This document shows positions 39,404-47,712 of a DNA stretch of 60,731 nt, in pieces. Source of the DNA: an uncultured Eubacteriales bacterium (lineage in GTDB: Bacteria; Bacillota; Clostridia; Peptostreptococcales; Anaerovoracaceae); contig CADBRA010000047.1 in the NCBI GenBank assembly GCA_902796965.1, forward strand, positions 1 through 60,731. The letters are read 5' to 3'. Each line of letters starts with the position of its first letter. Positions within the stretch are counted from its first letter, which is position 1. Made by a program: the position numbers and the translations under genes. A model generated the notes under the pieces. That model made no database searches. It was not told the DNA's origin and saw only the letters and a program-made list of their open reading frames with translations.

Positions 39404-42400
39404 TTATCTGATTTTTATGTGAACCTCTCTCAGCTGCTGCTCTGTAACCTCTCCCGGCGATCCGAACATGAGATCTTCAGCATTTGAATTCAGAGGGAAT
39501 GTGATTACTTCTCTGATATTTTCCTCTTCCGTAAGCAGCATGACGATTCTGTCGATTCCAGGCGCCATACCGGCGTGAGGAGGTGCTCCGTACTGAAAAG
39601 CGTGATAGAGGGCTCCGAACTTCTGCTTTACAACTTCCTCGTCATATCCGGCTATCTCGAACGCCTTGACCATGATGTCAGGTCTGTGGTTTCTTACAGC
39701 TCCTGATGAAAGCTCATAGCCGTTGCAGACGATATCATACTGGTAAGCGAGTATATCAAGCGGATCTTTGCTCATAAGTGCATCCATTTCGCCCTGCGGC
39801 ATAGAAAACGGATTGTGCGTAAAGTCGAGTTTTCCTGTCTCTTCATTTATTTCATACATTGGAAAATCCACGATGTAGCAGAACTCAAATCTATCCTTGT
39901 CGATCAGACCGAGTCTGGCAGCAACTTCTGTTCTGATCTGCCCCGCATACTTTTCAACGAGTCCCGGTTCATCACTGATGAAATACAGTACATCTCCAGA
40001 CTCAAGCGATGCGAGTTCAGCTATTTCGGCTTTCTGCTCATCTGTCATGAATTTATCTATAGGACCTTTATAAGTCATATCGTCTTTTACGCTTATGTAT
40101 CCGAGACCCTTCATACCTATGCTCAGAGCATACTTTTCCATGGACTTAAACCACGATTTTGACTGTTTTATTGCGTTCGGCACTCTGATAGCTCTGACAA
40201 TCTTTCCTCTGAACGGAGCAAAGTCGACATTTGCGAAAAAGCCGCTAAGATCTATTATCTCCAGCGGATTTCTCAGATCAGGTTTATCCGTGCCATATTT
40301 AAGCATAGAATCCTTATAAGTTATTCTTCTGAATGGCGGCTTGGATACAGGCATATCTGAGAAGTGGCAAAATGTATCATATAGAACGTTTTCAGCCACC
40401 GCAAACACATCTTCCTGAGTTGCAAAAGCCATCTCGAAATCGAGCTGATAGAATTCACCTGGTGATCTGTCGAGTCTTGCATCCTCATCTCTGAAGCATG
40501 GCGCTATCTGGAAGTACCTGTCGAAACCGGATGCCATGAGAAGCTGTTTAAACTGCTGCGGAGCCTGCGGCAGCGCGTAGAACTTTCCCTTATGCTTCCT
40601 GCTCGGAACGAGATAGTCTCTTGCACCTTCAGGCGAAGATGCAGCAAGTATAGGTGTCTGGACTTCGAGGAATCCCAGATCCTCCATCTTATGTCTGAGA
40701 TACTGTATGATTTTCGATCTGAATATCATGTTGTCTCTGACTGCAGAATTTCTCAGATCAAGATATCTGTACCTGAGTCTCACATCTTCTCTTGTCTCCT
40801 TGGATCTTTCGATCTCAAACGGCAGAGACGGCTTGCACGGACCCAGGATTTCAATTTTTTCAGCTTTTACTTCTACAAGACCTGTAGCGATGTTCGGATT
40901 GATTGTAGATTCATCTCTCCTTACTACATCGCCCTCAACCTCGATGACTGTCTCTTTGCTGATGCCCTTTATCATATCCTCTGTGACTACTACCTGTGTA
41001 ACACCATAGAAATCCCTGAGATCGACAAAAACAATACCGCCATGGTCGCGCACCGTCTGAAGCCAGCCTGACACTTTTATATGCTCCCCTATATTTGATT
41101 CCCTCAGCTCGCCGCATGTATGTGTGCGATATTTGTTAGGCCTGAATGTGACTTCTTTCAAATTTGCGCCATCGGTCTCTTCTTTGGTATCCCCAGCCCT
41201 CTTAAGCGCCTTTTCAGCAGCCGTAAGCTGAGGCTGATATGTTTCACGTGAAACCTTGTTATTGCCAGATTCAGAAGATACGGACGCCTTCGCCTTTTCC
41301 TCTTTTTTCTTTTTTTCTTCTAAAGCGGCTTTTTCAGGGTCATAAACGGTCCCATCGAGCTTCTGCTTCAGAAGTCCGTTGACGGCACGAGGCGAACCTT
41401 TTCCGGCAAGCTTTCTCATGACCTGTCCCACCATGAAAGAAAACGCCTTCTTTTTCCCCGACTTGTAATCTGCAACAGACTGAGGGAATTCAGCCAAAAC
41501 ATCATCTATGACAGAAGCTATGACAGAAAGATCATTTTCTATCATTAGGCCATTTTCCATGACATATTTTTCAGGATCTGTACCTTTAAGATAAAGTTCC
41601 TTTACAAGATCCCGACCGACATTTCTGTTTATCTTTTCATCAGAAACGAGTTCTATTATCTTTGCCAACTTTTCAGGATCTATGTTGACATAATCAGGTT
41701 CTCCACCTGCTTCCTTTATTATGCCTATGAGATCGCCTGTAATTGTATTAGCAGTTTCACGCGCAAATCCGCAAATGTCATATGTCATGTCGAACAGATC
41801 AGCCAGGGCTTTCTCTGACGTGATATTACGCGCCGTTTCGGCAGTCAGACCGAGATCATCGATATAGCGCCTGCGCTTTTCCTGCGGAAGTTCCGGCATC
41901 TCAGCCTGTATCTTTTCAACCCATTTATCGGTAATATTGACAGGAACGAGATCGGGATCAGGAAAATACCTGTAATCCTGCGCATTTTCTTTTGAACGCA
42001 TAGCATAAGTTTCGCTTTTTTCTTCATCCCATCTGCGCGTTTCCTGGCTGACAGTCCCTCCGGAATTGAGAATATCAATCTGGCGCTTGGCTTCGAACTC
42101 GATCGCGTTCTTTATGGACTTCAGGGAGTTGATGTTCTTCATCTCCGTCCTTGTGCCGAATTTATCAGATCCTTTAGGGCGCACTGAAAGGTTGACGTCA
42201 GCTCTCATGGAGCCTTCCTCCATCTTGCAGTCAGATACGTCCATATATACGAGCATTTCGCGTATTTTCTCGAGATATTCAACAACTTCGTCAGCACTTC
42301 TGAAATCAGGTTCTGAAACTATCTCAAGAAGAGGAACACCGCATCTGTTATAATCAACGAGCGTGGCGGCAGCATCGTGAACAAGCTTGCCTGCATCTTC

Positions 42401-42883
42401 CTCCATATGGATTTCATGAAGCCTTATGCGCTTTACTCCAGCAGGAGCAGCTTTGATTCCTGAAGATTTGATCTTTGAATTTCCTGTACCATCTGAAGCA
42501 TAAGCTCCGCTGTCACGTATCATGCCATATTCGTCAAGATCCTGTCCCGGAGCTGGTTTCTCGAGTTCTATATAGCCGTTAAGACATACAGGATGATAAA
42601 GCTGTGATATCTGATAATCCTTAGGGAGATCAGGATAGAAATAATTCTTTCGGTCAAACATGTTTGAATACTGCAGGTCGCAGTGAAAAGCCAGACCAGT
42701 TTTTATAGCTCGGTCGACCACACCTTTGTTGAGGACAGGGAGACTTCCCGGCATTCCCATGCAGACAGGGCATGTATGGGAATTCGGCTCTCCGCCGAAT
42801 TCTGTCGAGCAGCCGCAGAAAATCTTCGTTTTGGTCGACAGTTCGACATGGACTTCGAGACCCATAACTATTTCATATTCCAT
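39404..42883 (-). CDS. gatB-aspS: Fusion: Asp/Glu-tRNA amidotransferase subunit B (GatB) - aspartyl-tRNA synthetase (AspRS)
   Basis: One continuous frame of 1159 residues. Residues 1 to about 500 are GatB: YEIVMGLEVHVELSTKTKIFCGC, CPVCMGMPGSLPVLN, the catalytic cradle and the YqeY-like tail ending GLLKQKLDGTVYDPEK. A Lys/Glu-rich linker (about 505-575) follows. From about 580 it is a full AspRS: anticodon domain VSGWLQTVRDHGGIVFVDLRD, motif 1 region VRLRYRYLDLRN, motif 2 FRDEDARLDRSPGEFYQLD, the GAD insert and motif 3 GMAPGIDRIVML. The RDHGG in the anticodon domain fits a nondiscriminating AspRS that charges tRNA-Asn with Asp, to be amidated by GatCAB. It starts in a TAATG overlap with gatA. 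Confidence 0.94.
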   Translation of the reverse strand: MEYEIVMGLEVHVELSTKTKIFCGCSTEFGGEPNSHTCPVCMGMPGSLPVLNKGVVDRAIKTGLAFHCDLQYSNMFDRKNYFYPDLPKDYQISQLYHPVCLNGYIELEKPAPGQDLDEYGMIRDSGAYASDGTGNSKIKSSGIKAAPAGVKRIRLHEIHMEEDAGKLVHDAAATLVDYNRCGVPLLEIVSEPDFRSADEVVEYLEKIREMLVYMDVSDCKMEEGSMRADVNLSVRPKGSDKFGTRTEMKNINSLKSIKNAIEFEAKRQIDILNSGGTVSQETRRWDEEKSETYAMRSKENAQDYRYFPDPDLVPVNITDKWVEKIQAEMPELPQEKRRRYIDDLGLTAETARNITSEKALADLFDMTYDICGFARETANTITGDLIGIIKEAGGEPDYVNIDPEKLAKIIELVSDEKINRNVGRDLVKELYLKGTDPEKYVMENGLMIENDLSVIASVIDDVLAEFPQSVADYKSGKKKAFSFMVGQVMRKLAGKGSPRAVNGLLKQKLDGTVYDPEKAALEEKKKKEEKAKASVSSESGNNKVSRETYQPQLTAAEKALKRAGDTKEETDGANLKEVTFRPNKYRTHTCGELRESNIGEHIKVSGWLQTVRDHGGIVFVDLRDFYGVTQVVVTEDMIKGISKETVIEVEGDVVRRDESTINPNIATGLVEVKAEKIEILGPCKPSLPFEIERSKETREDVRLRYRYLDLRNSAVRDNMIFRSKIIQYLRHKMEDLGFLEVQTPILAASSPEGARDYLVPSRKHKGKFYALPQAPQQFKQLLMASGFDRYFQIAPCFRDEDARLDRSPGEFYQLDFEMAFATQEDVFAVAENVLYDTFCHFSDMPVSKPPFRRITYKDSMLKYGTDKPDLRNPLEIIDLSGFFANVDFAPFRGKIVRAIRVPNAIKQSKSWFKSMEKYALSIGMKGLGYISVKDDMTYKGPIDKFMTDEQKAEIAELASLESGDVLYFISDEPGLVEKYAGQIRTEVAARLGLIDKDRFEFCYIVDFPMYEINEETGKLDFTHNPFSMPQGEMDALMSKDPLDILAYQYDIVCNGYELSSGAVRNHRPDIMVKAFEIAGYDEEVVKQKFGALYHAFQYGAPPHAGMAPGIDRIVMLLTEEENIREVITFPLNSNAEDLMFGSPGEVTEQQLREVHIKIR
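41240..41255. promoter_or_regulatory. parS: parS-like site inside the GatB-AspRS linker
   Basis: TGTTTCACGTGAAACC differs from the perfect parS palindrome only at the last base. On the minus strand it encodes the Val-Ser-Arg-Glu-Thr of the linker near residue 545, a stretch under little protein constraint. Confidence 0.85.
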
Positions 42884-44427
42884 TATTCTGCCGCACTCCT
42901 TTCCTTGTTCTTCATTTCAGGCAGTTCATCTGCTCCTCCCTGTGCGAAAGAAGCAGGTCTGCGTCTGTGAAAATCAGTCATCTCCTGATATGCAGATGCC
43001 GCTTTGATCAGCTTGCTCTCGGCGAAGGAATCACCAATAAACTGCATTCCGATCGGAAGACCTTCGGAGCTGAATCCGCATGGCAGTGAAATCGAAGGTA
43101 CTCCTGTCAAATTGACCGAAACAGTATATATATCAGCCATATACATCGCTACAGGATCGCTTATCTGTCCTCCGATCTTATATGCTGTCGTCGGACTTAC
43201 AGGGCTGATTATCATATCGTATCTGCTGAAGACATCGTCAAATGATCTCTTTATGAGACCGCGAACCTGCAGAGCTTTTTTGTAATATGCATCGAAATAC
43301 CCGGAGCTGAGCACGAACGAGCCAAGCATGATTCTGCGCTTTACTTCGGTACCGAAACCCTCACTCCTCGATTTATAATAAGTTTCAAGAATATCTTCTG
43401 CTGAATTTGTTCTCAATCCATATTTTATGCCGTCATAACGCGAAAGATTAGAGCTAGCCTCTGCGCAGGCTATAATATAATATGCTGGAACTGCATAATC
43501 GATGTCAGGCAACTTGAATTCCTCTACAACAGCACCTTCGCTCTCAAGCAGCTTCGCAGCATTAATAATCGCCTCTTTGATCTCAAGGTCAAGACCTTCT
43601 CCAAAGCAGTTTGACGGAATGCCGATTTTCATGCCTTTGATCGAGGCTGCCGGATCTTCAGGATCTGATATTGAATTACTGAAATCGAAAGGCATTCTCA
43701 TTATCGACGTGCTGTCACGGTCGTCTCTGCCTGAGATCATCTCGAGAACGGCTGCACAGTCTTTTACATCATGCGCGATAGGTCCGATCTGATCAAGCGA
43801 TGATGCATAAGCAAGAAGGCCGTATCTCGAAACACTGCCGTAAGTCGGCTTTATACCTGTGAGTCCATTGAAAGCAGACGGCTGTCTGATCGAACCACCC
43901 GTATCAGACCCGAGGGCATACGGTGCCATACCTGCTGCAACTGCTGCCGCACTGCCGCCAGATGAACCGCCTGGCACTCTTGAAGTGTCCCACGGATTTC
44001 CACATGCCCCAAAGTAAGATGTCTCTGTTGAGCCGCCCATGGCGAACTCGTCCATATTTGTCTTTCCGAGCATAACAGCGCCTGATTCTTCAGCTTTTAA
44101 AACAGCAGTTGCACTGTACGGAGGTATAAAATTATCCAGTATGTGCGATGCAGCCGATGTAATGACACCTTCTGTGCAGAGGTTGTCCTTTATCGCTACA
44201 GGCACACCGGCAAGTCTGCTTTTCTCAAATCCGCCATTTTCAAGCGATTTCTGCACTTCATCGGCCCTTGCCAGAGCATCTTCCTTCGTAACAGTAATGT
44301 ACGCGTTTATTTTTCCATCTTTTTCTTCAACAGCATCGAGGTACGCCTCAGCAGCTTCTCTTACCTTTACCTCTCCGCTCCTTATTTTCTGCCCAAGCTC
44401 AAGGGCAGTCATTTCTCTTATTTCCAT
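42883..44427 (-). CDS. gatA: Asp-tRNA(Asn)/Glu-tRNA(Gln) amidotransferase subunit A
   Basis: Amidase subunit that releases ammonia from glutamine for transfer to misacylated tRNA. The 514 residues show the Lys-Ser-Ser triad elements: VAIKDNLCTEG (Lys), the Gly/Ser-rich GGSSGGSAAAVAAGMAPYALGSDTGGSIRQP with both serines. The end is slightly longer than usual. It lies between gatC (9 bases) and the gatB-aspS fusion (1-base overlap). Confidence 0.96.
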   Translation of the reverse strand: MEIREMTALELGQKIRSGEVKVREAAEAYLDAVEEKDGKINAYITVTKEDALARADEVQKSLENGGFEKSRLAGVPVAIKDNLCTEGVITSAASHILDNFIPPYSATAVLKAEESGAVMLGKTNMDEFAMGGSTETSYFGACGNPWDTSRVPGGSSGGSAAAVAAGMAPYALGSDTGGSIRQPSAFNGLTGIKPTYGSVSRYGLLAYASSLDQIGPIAHDVKDCAAVLEMISGRDDRDSTSIMRMPFDFSNSISDPEDPAASIKGMKIGIPSNCFGEGLDLEIKEAIINAAKLLESEGAVVEEFKLPDIDYAVPAYYIIACAEASSNLSRYDGIKYGLRTNSAEDILETYYKSRSEGFGTEVKRRIMLGSFVLSSGYFDAYYKKALQVRGLIKRSFDDVFSRYDMIISPVSPTTAYKIGGQISDPVAMYMADIYTVSVNLTGVPSISLPCGFSSEGLPIGMQFIGDSFAESKLIKAASAYQEMTDFHRRRPASFAQGGADELPEMKNKERSAAE

Positions 44428-44436
44428 GTCTTCACC

Positions 44437-44724
44437 CTATTCGACAGTCTTAAGTACCTTGAAATATGAACCGCGCTTTTCAGGCGCATTTGCCAGAAGA
44501 CGTTCTCTGTCATCGTGATTTACGACTTCATCTTCTCGAAAATTATTAACTTCAGAAAAAGGATGTGACATTTCCGGCAGCCCAGCAGTATCCAGTTCGC
44601 TGAGCTTATCGACGTAATTAAGAATATCAGTGAGATCCGACTCCATGGTCCTCTTTTCCTCATCGCTGAGATAGAGCCTTGAAAGATCACCGAGATATCC
44701 TATCAGATCTTCATTAATCTGCAT
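44437..44724 (-). CDS. gatC: Asp-tRNA(Asn)/Glu-tRNA(Gln) amidotransferase subunit C
   Basis: Small subunit of 95 residues that stabilises GatA and links it to GatB. It shows LGDLSRLYLSDEEKRTMESDLTDILNYVDKLSELDT and FREDEV, typical of GatC. It is the first gene of the operon; GGAGGAGG precedes the ATG directly after the T-box terminator. Confidence 0.95.
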   Translation of the reverse strand: MQINEDLIGYLGDLSRLYLSDEEKRTMESDLTDILNYVDKLSELDTAGLPEMSHPFSEVNNFREDEVVNHDDRERLLANAPEKRGSYFKVLKTVE

Positions 44725-44735
44725 TGAACCTCCTC

Positions 44736-45000
44736 CAAATAAAAAATCCCTGCAGCATTCAAGCTGCAGGGACGATTAATCAACTAACCGCGGTACCACC
44801 CGCATTGGCGCAGCGCGCCCTCTCACAATGCAGTAACGCGCATCAGACGTGTTTCCCTACTGGCCCCGATCAGGTTTTCGAAAAACAGGCTCACGGGTGT
44901 TCTTCGCCGGAAGCTGTCCAGACGGCATTTTCAGTCTCGATACCGTTCCCTTTTACTGCGCCTCACCGGTTACTCCTCCCGGTCATAACCTTTTTTATTA
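44736..45000 (-). promoter_or_regulatory. T-box leader controlling gatC-gatA-gatB::aspS
   Basis: On the minus strand the leader shows a stem I region with GGAGGAGTAACC, the conserved T-box core GCGGGTGGTACCGCGG (44807-44789) and a terminator (44772-44747, TCCCTGCAGC/GCTGCAGGGA plus six Ts). The core pairs with the uncharged tRNA end to form the antiterminator. A likely specifier triplet is AAC (Asn) at 44901-44899, within GAAGAACACCCGTGAG; I read it by analogy with other T-boxes, so the codon is less sure than the element. Induction by low Asn-tRNA charging fits the operon's role. Confidence 0.93.
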
Positions 45001-45882
45001 ATGCTGTTTAATATCCCGTTACATATGTCACGAGACTCCCGGATTCCTGTCCAAATCAATAAACATATAATACACCGGGCTGTTTCCTCCGTTCAGCTGA
45101 CCCTGAATCACGCTGTCTTAATATCAGCAGCTAATCTCTCTCCGTTATCTATACAAAGCGCAACATCGATTCAGAATGAAAAACTGATCGGACGATTTAA
45201 TTACGATAATTTGTATTATATAAAATCGGAAAACTGAAATCAATGGAAAAATAAAGTAATATCAGAACACATGCAATAAAATCTGCTGTACTGCCTGCAC
45301 CGGTCTGGATTTCATACTTCTCTCAAATTGCTTTGTCATGATGGATGGTTACTTGAAATTAAATTGTTCAGTATGATTTATACATATGCACTACATTTTA
45401 ATTTTTCTGGTCAACCGATTCTTCATGCGATTTATACCAAAACAAATAAAAAAACAGCCTGTATACCAACATCAGCTTCAAGATTTCCCCGCCGATTTAT
45501 AACCACGGCAGCGATCAGTAATATTTATATTCCAGAATATGTTATAGGCTGTATTGTATATTATTTAAATAAAACGTTTTTACTCCAATTAACACGATTT
45601 CGACGTATTAAGCTTTGAAAGCCTATCTAAGCGATTTTCATCATTGCTTGATAAGATGGGTCTTAAAAAATAAAAAAGGCTCTTATTCGGCGCCTGATGG
45701 TTTCATATTTTATGTAATTAAATGTATAAATATGTTATTTATGCATTGACAGCTGTTTTTTAACATTCATACATTGACCGCGGAGCGGACATAAATTTTC
45801 TTTTCCGCGGTCAATTGCTTTTTCATGCAGTCCTAAGAATATTTCTCTCAGAGCGGACAGTTTCTCGGATAGTGATATTTTT
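45001..45882. other. AT-rich gene-free region upstream of the T-box
   Basis: About 880 bases. Two plus-strand frames (78 and 96 codons) have no ribosome binding site or recognisable domain. A hairpin lies at 45774-45814. The promoter for the T-box transcript should be near 45010-45060. I see no mobile element ends. Confidence 0.45.
45774..45820. terminator. Perfect stem-loop after the SdpI-like pair
   Basis: TTGACCGCGGA (45774-45784) and TCCGCGGTCAA (45804-45814) pair with a 19-base loop. It lies 70 bases after the stop of the second SdpI-like gene. The clearer T-rich side is on the plus strand, so its use for the minus-strand genes is uncertain. Confidence 0.55.
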
Positions 45883-46395
45883 TTACTTTGATTCATTTAC
45901 TTCAGTTGCCTCTGCTCCAGCAGATACAGACTCATCGTCAGTCTCCTTAAAACAATCTGACTCGATCATTTCAGACCGTGTAGTCTCTGTATCCTCGATA
46001 TCGCCTTCGCTAAAATCCGATTCTGCAGAAAGCCCGTCTTTTCCGTAAGTTCTCCTGAGCATGAATTCACAGACGGCTGCCGGGAGCATTATGCTGCCTG
46101 CCAGCTGAACAGCCATCAGCGAAAAGCAGAGGATCCACGTATGATGAATATATCGAGATGCCACCAGGAAAAATATCACTGTAACTGCTCCAATGCTGAT
46201 GCCTGATGAGTAAAGCATATGAGCATAAAGGTTATTTGCAAAGTTCCATGCCTCTTCAGACACAGCTGCGCGTCTCGAATGAAATCTGAGAAACCGTTTC
46301 TCGCCATAAGCCGGCATGTTCCTTATATATTTTCTGCCGCCTGAAATAAGAACCACAGGAATTACAAGGCTCAATACAAGTTGAATAATCCACAT
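45883..46395 (-). CDS. SdpI-like membrane protein with acidic tail (second of two)
   Basis: A membrane protein of about 170 residues. It has an N-terminal helix (IIQLVLSLVIPVVLISGG), then the SdpI/YhfL-type motif FLRFHSRRAAVSEEAWNFANNLYA, two more helices and a very acidic tail. In SdpI the R-x-x-x-s-x-x-x-W-x-x-A-N pattern marks the family, which includes the immunity protein against the SDP toxin and many of unknown role. I chose ATG 46395 (MWIIQLV) with GGAGGG upstream; the frame is open 20 codons further. Paralog of the gene just upstream. Confidence 0.72.
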   Translation of the reverse strand: MWIIQLVLSLVIPVVLISGGRKYIRNMPAYGEKRFLRFHSRRAAVSEEAWNFANNLYAHMLYSSGISIGAVTVIFFLVASRYIHHTWILCFSLMAVQLAGSIMLPAAVCEFMLRRTYGKDGLSAESDFSEGDIEDTETTRSEMIESDCFKETDDESVSAGAEATEVNESK

Positions 46396-46535
46396 CTTTT
46401 TGTTCCCTCCGTCTGTGTCTCTGCCTGAATCTGATGAAATATTCCTGACAAGCATATGGTATAAATTGTCATGCTCAAAGTTTAAACAGCAGTTAATCGT
46501 AAGTATATCCGGGCTTGAAACATCATATTATTCCG

Positions 46536-47114
46536 TCATTCATCTGTGCTGTGCTCCGAATCATCTTCTACGTTTTTAGCTGACGCTTTCTTTTGTTTAT
46601 CCAGTTCCTCATCCTTGTTTTTCAGCCATGTATCCCAGTCCACCCAGCCATCGCGCTTGTCCTGCTCTTCATCACCCGGCCATGTACTCCAGTCGTCCCA
46701 GTCATCATCGCTTTTTTTATCTTTAATCTCAAGTGTATCTGGATACATATCGTCGCCATTTTCATCGAAATATACTTTGAGATGTTTTTCTATATAATTT
46801 ATCGGTATAAGCACGAAAATGATCTGAACCGCAATTACAGCCGCTGTAATTACCCAGGCATAGACTGAAACGACATATTTTAAAAACGCGTCTATCAGGC
46901 CCGTGAAAGCCGCCAGATAAATTCCAAGGAATATGCTTACGACGCCAAAGCTGTGATTCGAATAATCCCATGTTTTTTGACTGAGCTGAGAACGTCTGGT
47001 TCTGTATGAAATGCCTCTGCTGCCGTATTGGGGAGGGTTAAACGTAAATAATATGCCACCGAAAATATATATAAACGGCACCACAATACTCACAATAGCC
47101 ATAAAAAGATTCAT
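46536..47114 (-). CDS. SdpI-like membrane protein with acidic, Trp-rich tail (first of two)
   Basis: A 192-residue protein. The N-terminal helix (AIVSIVVPFIYIFGGILF) is followed by the SdpI-like motif GISYRTRRSQLSQKTWDYSNHSFG and two membrane helices. The C-terminal ~70 residues are cytoplasmic or exposed, strongly acidic, with repeats of Asp-Trp (DDWDDWSTW, DGWVDWDTW). AGGAGG lies 9 bases before the ATG. It is probably transcribed with the next SdpI-like gene. The function is unknown. Confidence 0.75.
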   Translation of the reverse strand: MNLFMAIVSIVVPFIYIFGGILFTFNPPQYGSRGISYRTRRSQLSQKTWDYSNHSFGVVSIFLGIYLAAFTGLIDAFLKYVVSVYAWVITAAVIAVQIIFVLIPINYIEKHLKVYFDENGDDMYPDTLEIKDKKSDDDWDDWSTWPGDEEQDKRDGWVDWDTWLKNKDEELDKQKKASAKNVEDDSEHSTDE

Positions 47115-47230
47115 TGCAGCATACCTCCTGAAATCTCATTATAGCAGATGCATATCAACCGGCAATCTTTTTTGCACGGCGCCAGAAGAATATAAAGAGA
47201 ATGGATATAATAATCACCGGAAGTTTTCCA

Positions 47231-47413
47231 TCACCAGGCAGCGCTACATGACACCGCGACGTAATATCGATTTACGCCCATGTTAACAACTGGACAAATT
47301 CTGCATAAACTTACGAGGATGACCAGCACTGATAATAAAAAAACAGCGATTGTAAATACAATGGAGCATGAAGTAATGATTCCACATGCAAAATAATGAA
47401 TATGGCATTTCAC
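47231..47413 (-). CDS. Possible small hydrophobic cysteine-rich peptide
   Basis: A 60-codon frame with a single membrane-like stretch (SIVFTIAVFLLSVLVILVSL) and six cysteines. An AGGA lies about 10 bases before the ATG, inside a perfect 9-bp inverted repeat (ACTTATTTC/GAAATAAGT) that could hide the ribosome binding site. It lies 117 bases upstream of the SdpI-like pair on the same strand. It may be a real small protein or chance; there is no known relative that I can name. Confidence 0.35.
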   Translation of the reverse strand: MKCHIHYFACGIITSCSIVFTIAVFLLSVLVILVSLCRICPVVNMGVNRYYVAVSCSAAW

Positions 47414-47712
47414 TTATTTCCTGTGAAATAAGTCATAAAAATCAGCATCCAAAATAAAAAAGCTGCATGGTCGATGCAGCCTTCAGAAAGGATATATGTT
47501 GAACGACGTTTTTATTTACAGATCGCGCAGACTGAGCCCAAAAAGGCACAGCCGCGCGGCCCGCAAATGAAATTAAGTATATGTAAAGGAAATACTTACA
47601 ATACCTGACTCCGCCGAAGCGGATTCCGGAGTCTGCTGCACCATGCTGCTCCAGCAGCATGGTCAGATTCTCCGTGTGTGCATATATTAGATGTATAACC
47701 TGTAAAGCTGTT
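47414..47712. other. Downstream region of glnA with hairpins
   Basis: About 300 bases. Reading leftwards after glnA there are two stem-loops (47640-47663, ACCATGCTGCT/AGCAGCATGGT; 47607-47633, GACTCCG/CGGAGTC) and then the terminator at 47455-47480. This would give glnA a structured 3' untranslated tail of about 250 bases. Confidence 0.6.
47455..47480 (-). terminator. Terminator of glnA
   Basis: GCTGCAT (47462-47468) and ATGCAGC (47474-47480) pair; on the minus strand a TTTTTTATTTT tract follows. Confidence 0.85.

Noticed and set aside
44781..44810. GGTACC-containing GC-rich stretch considered as an isolated hairpin or other riboswitch
   Set aside because: The sequence is the conserved T-box core followed by a terminator and an aminoacylation-related operon, so it is part of the T-box.
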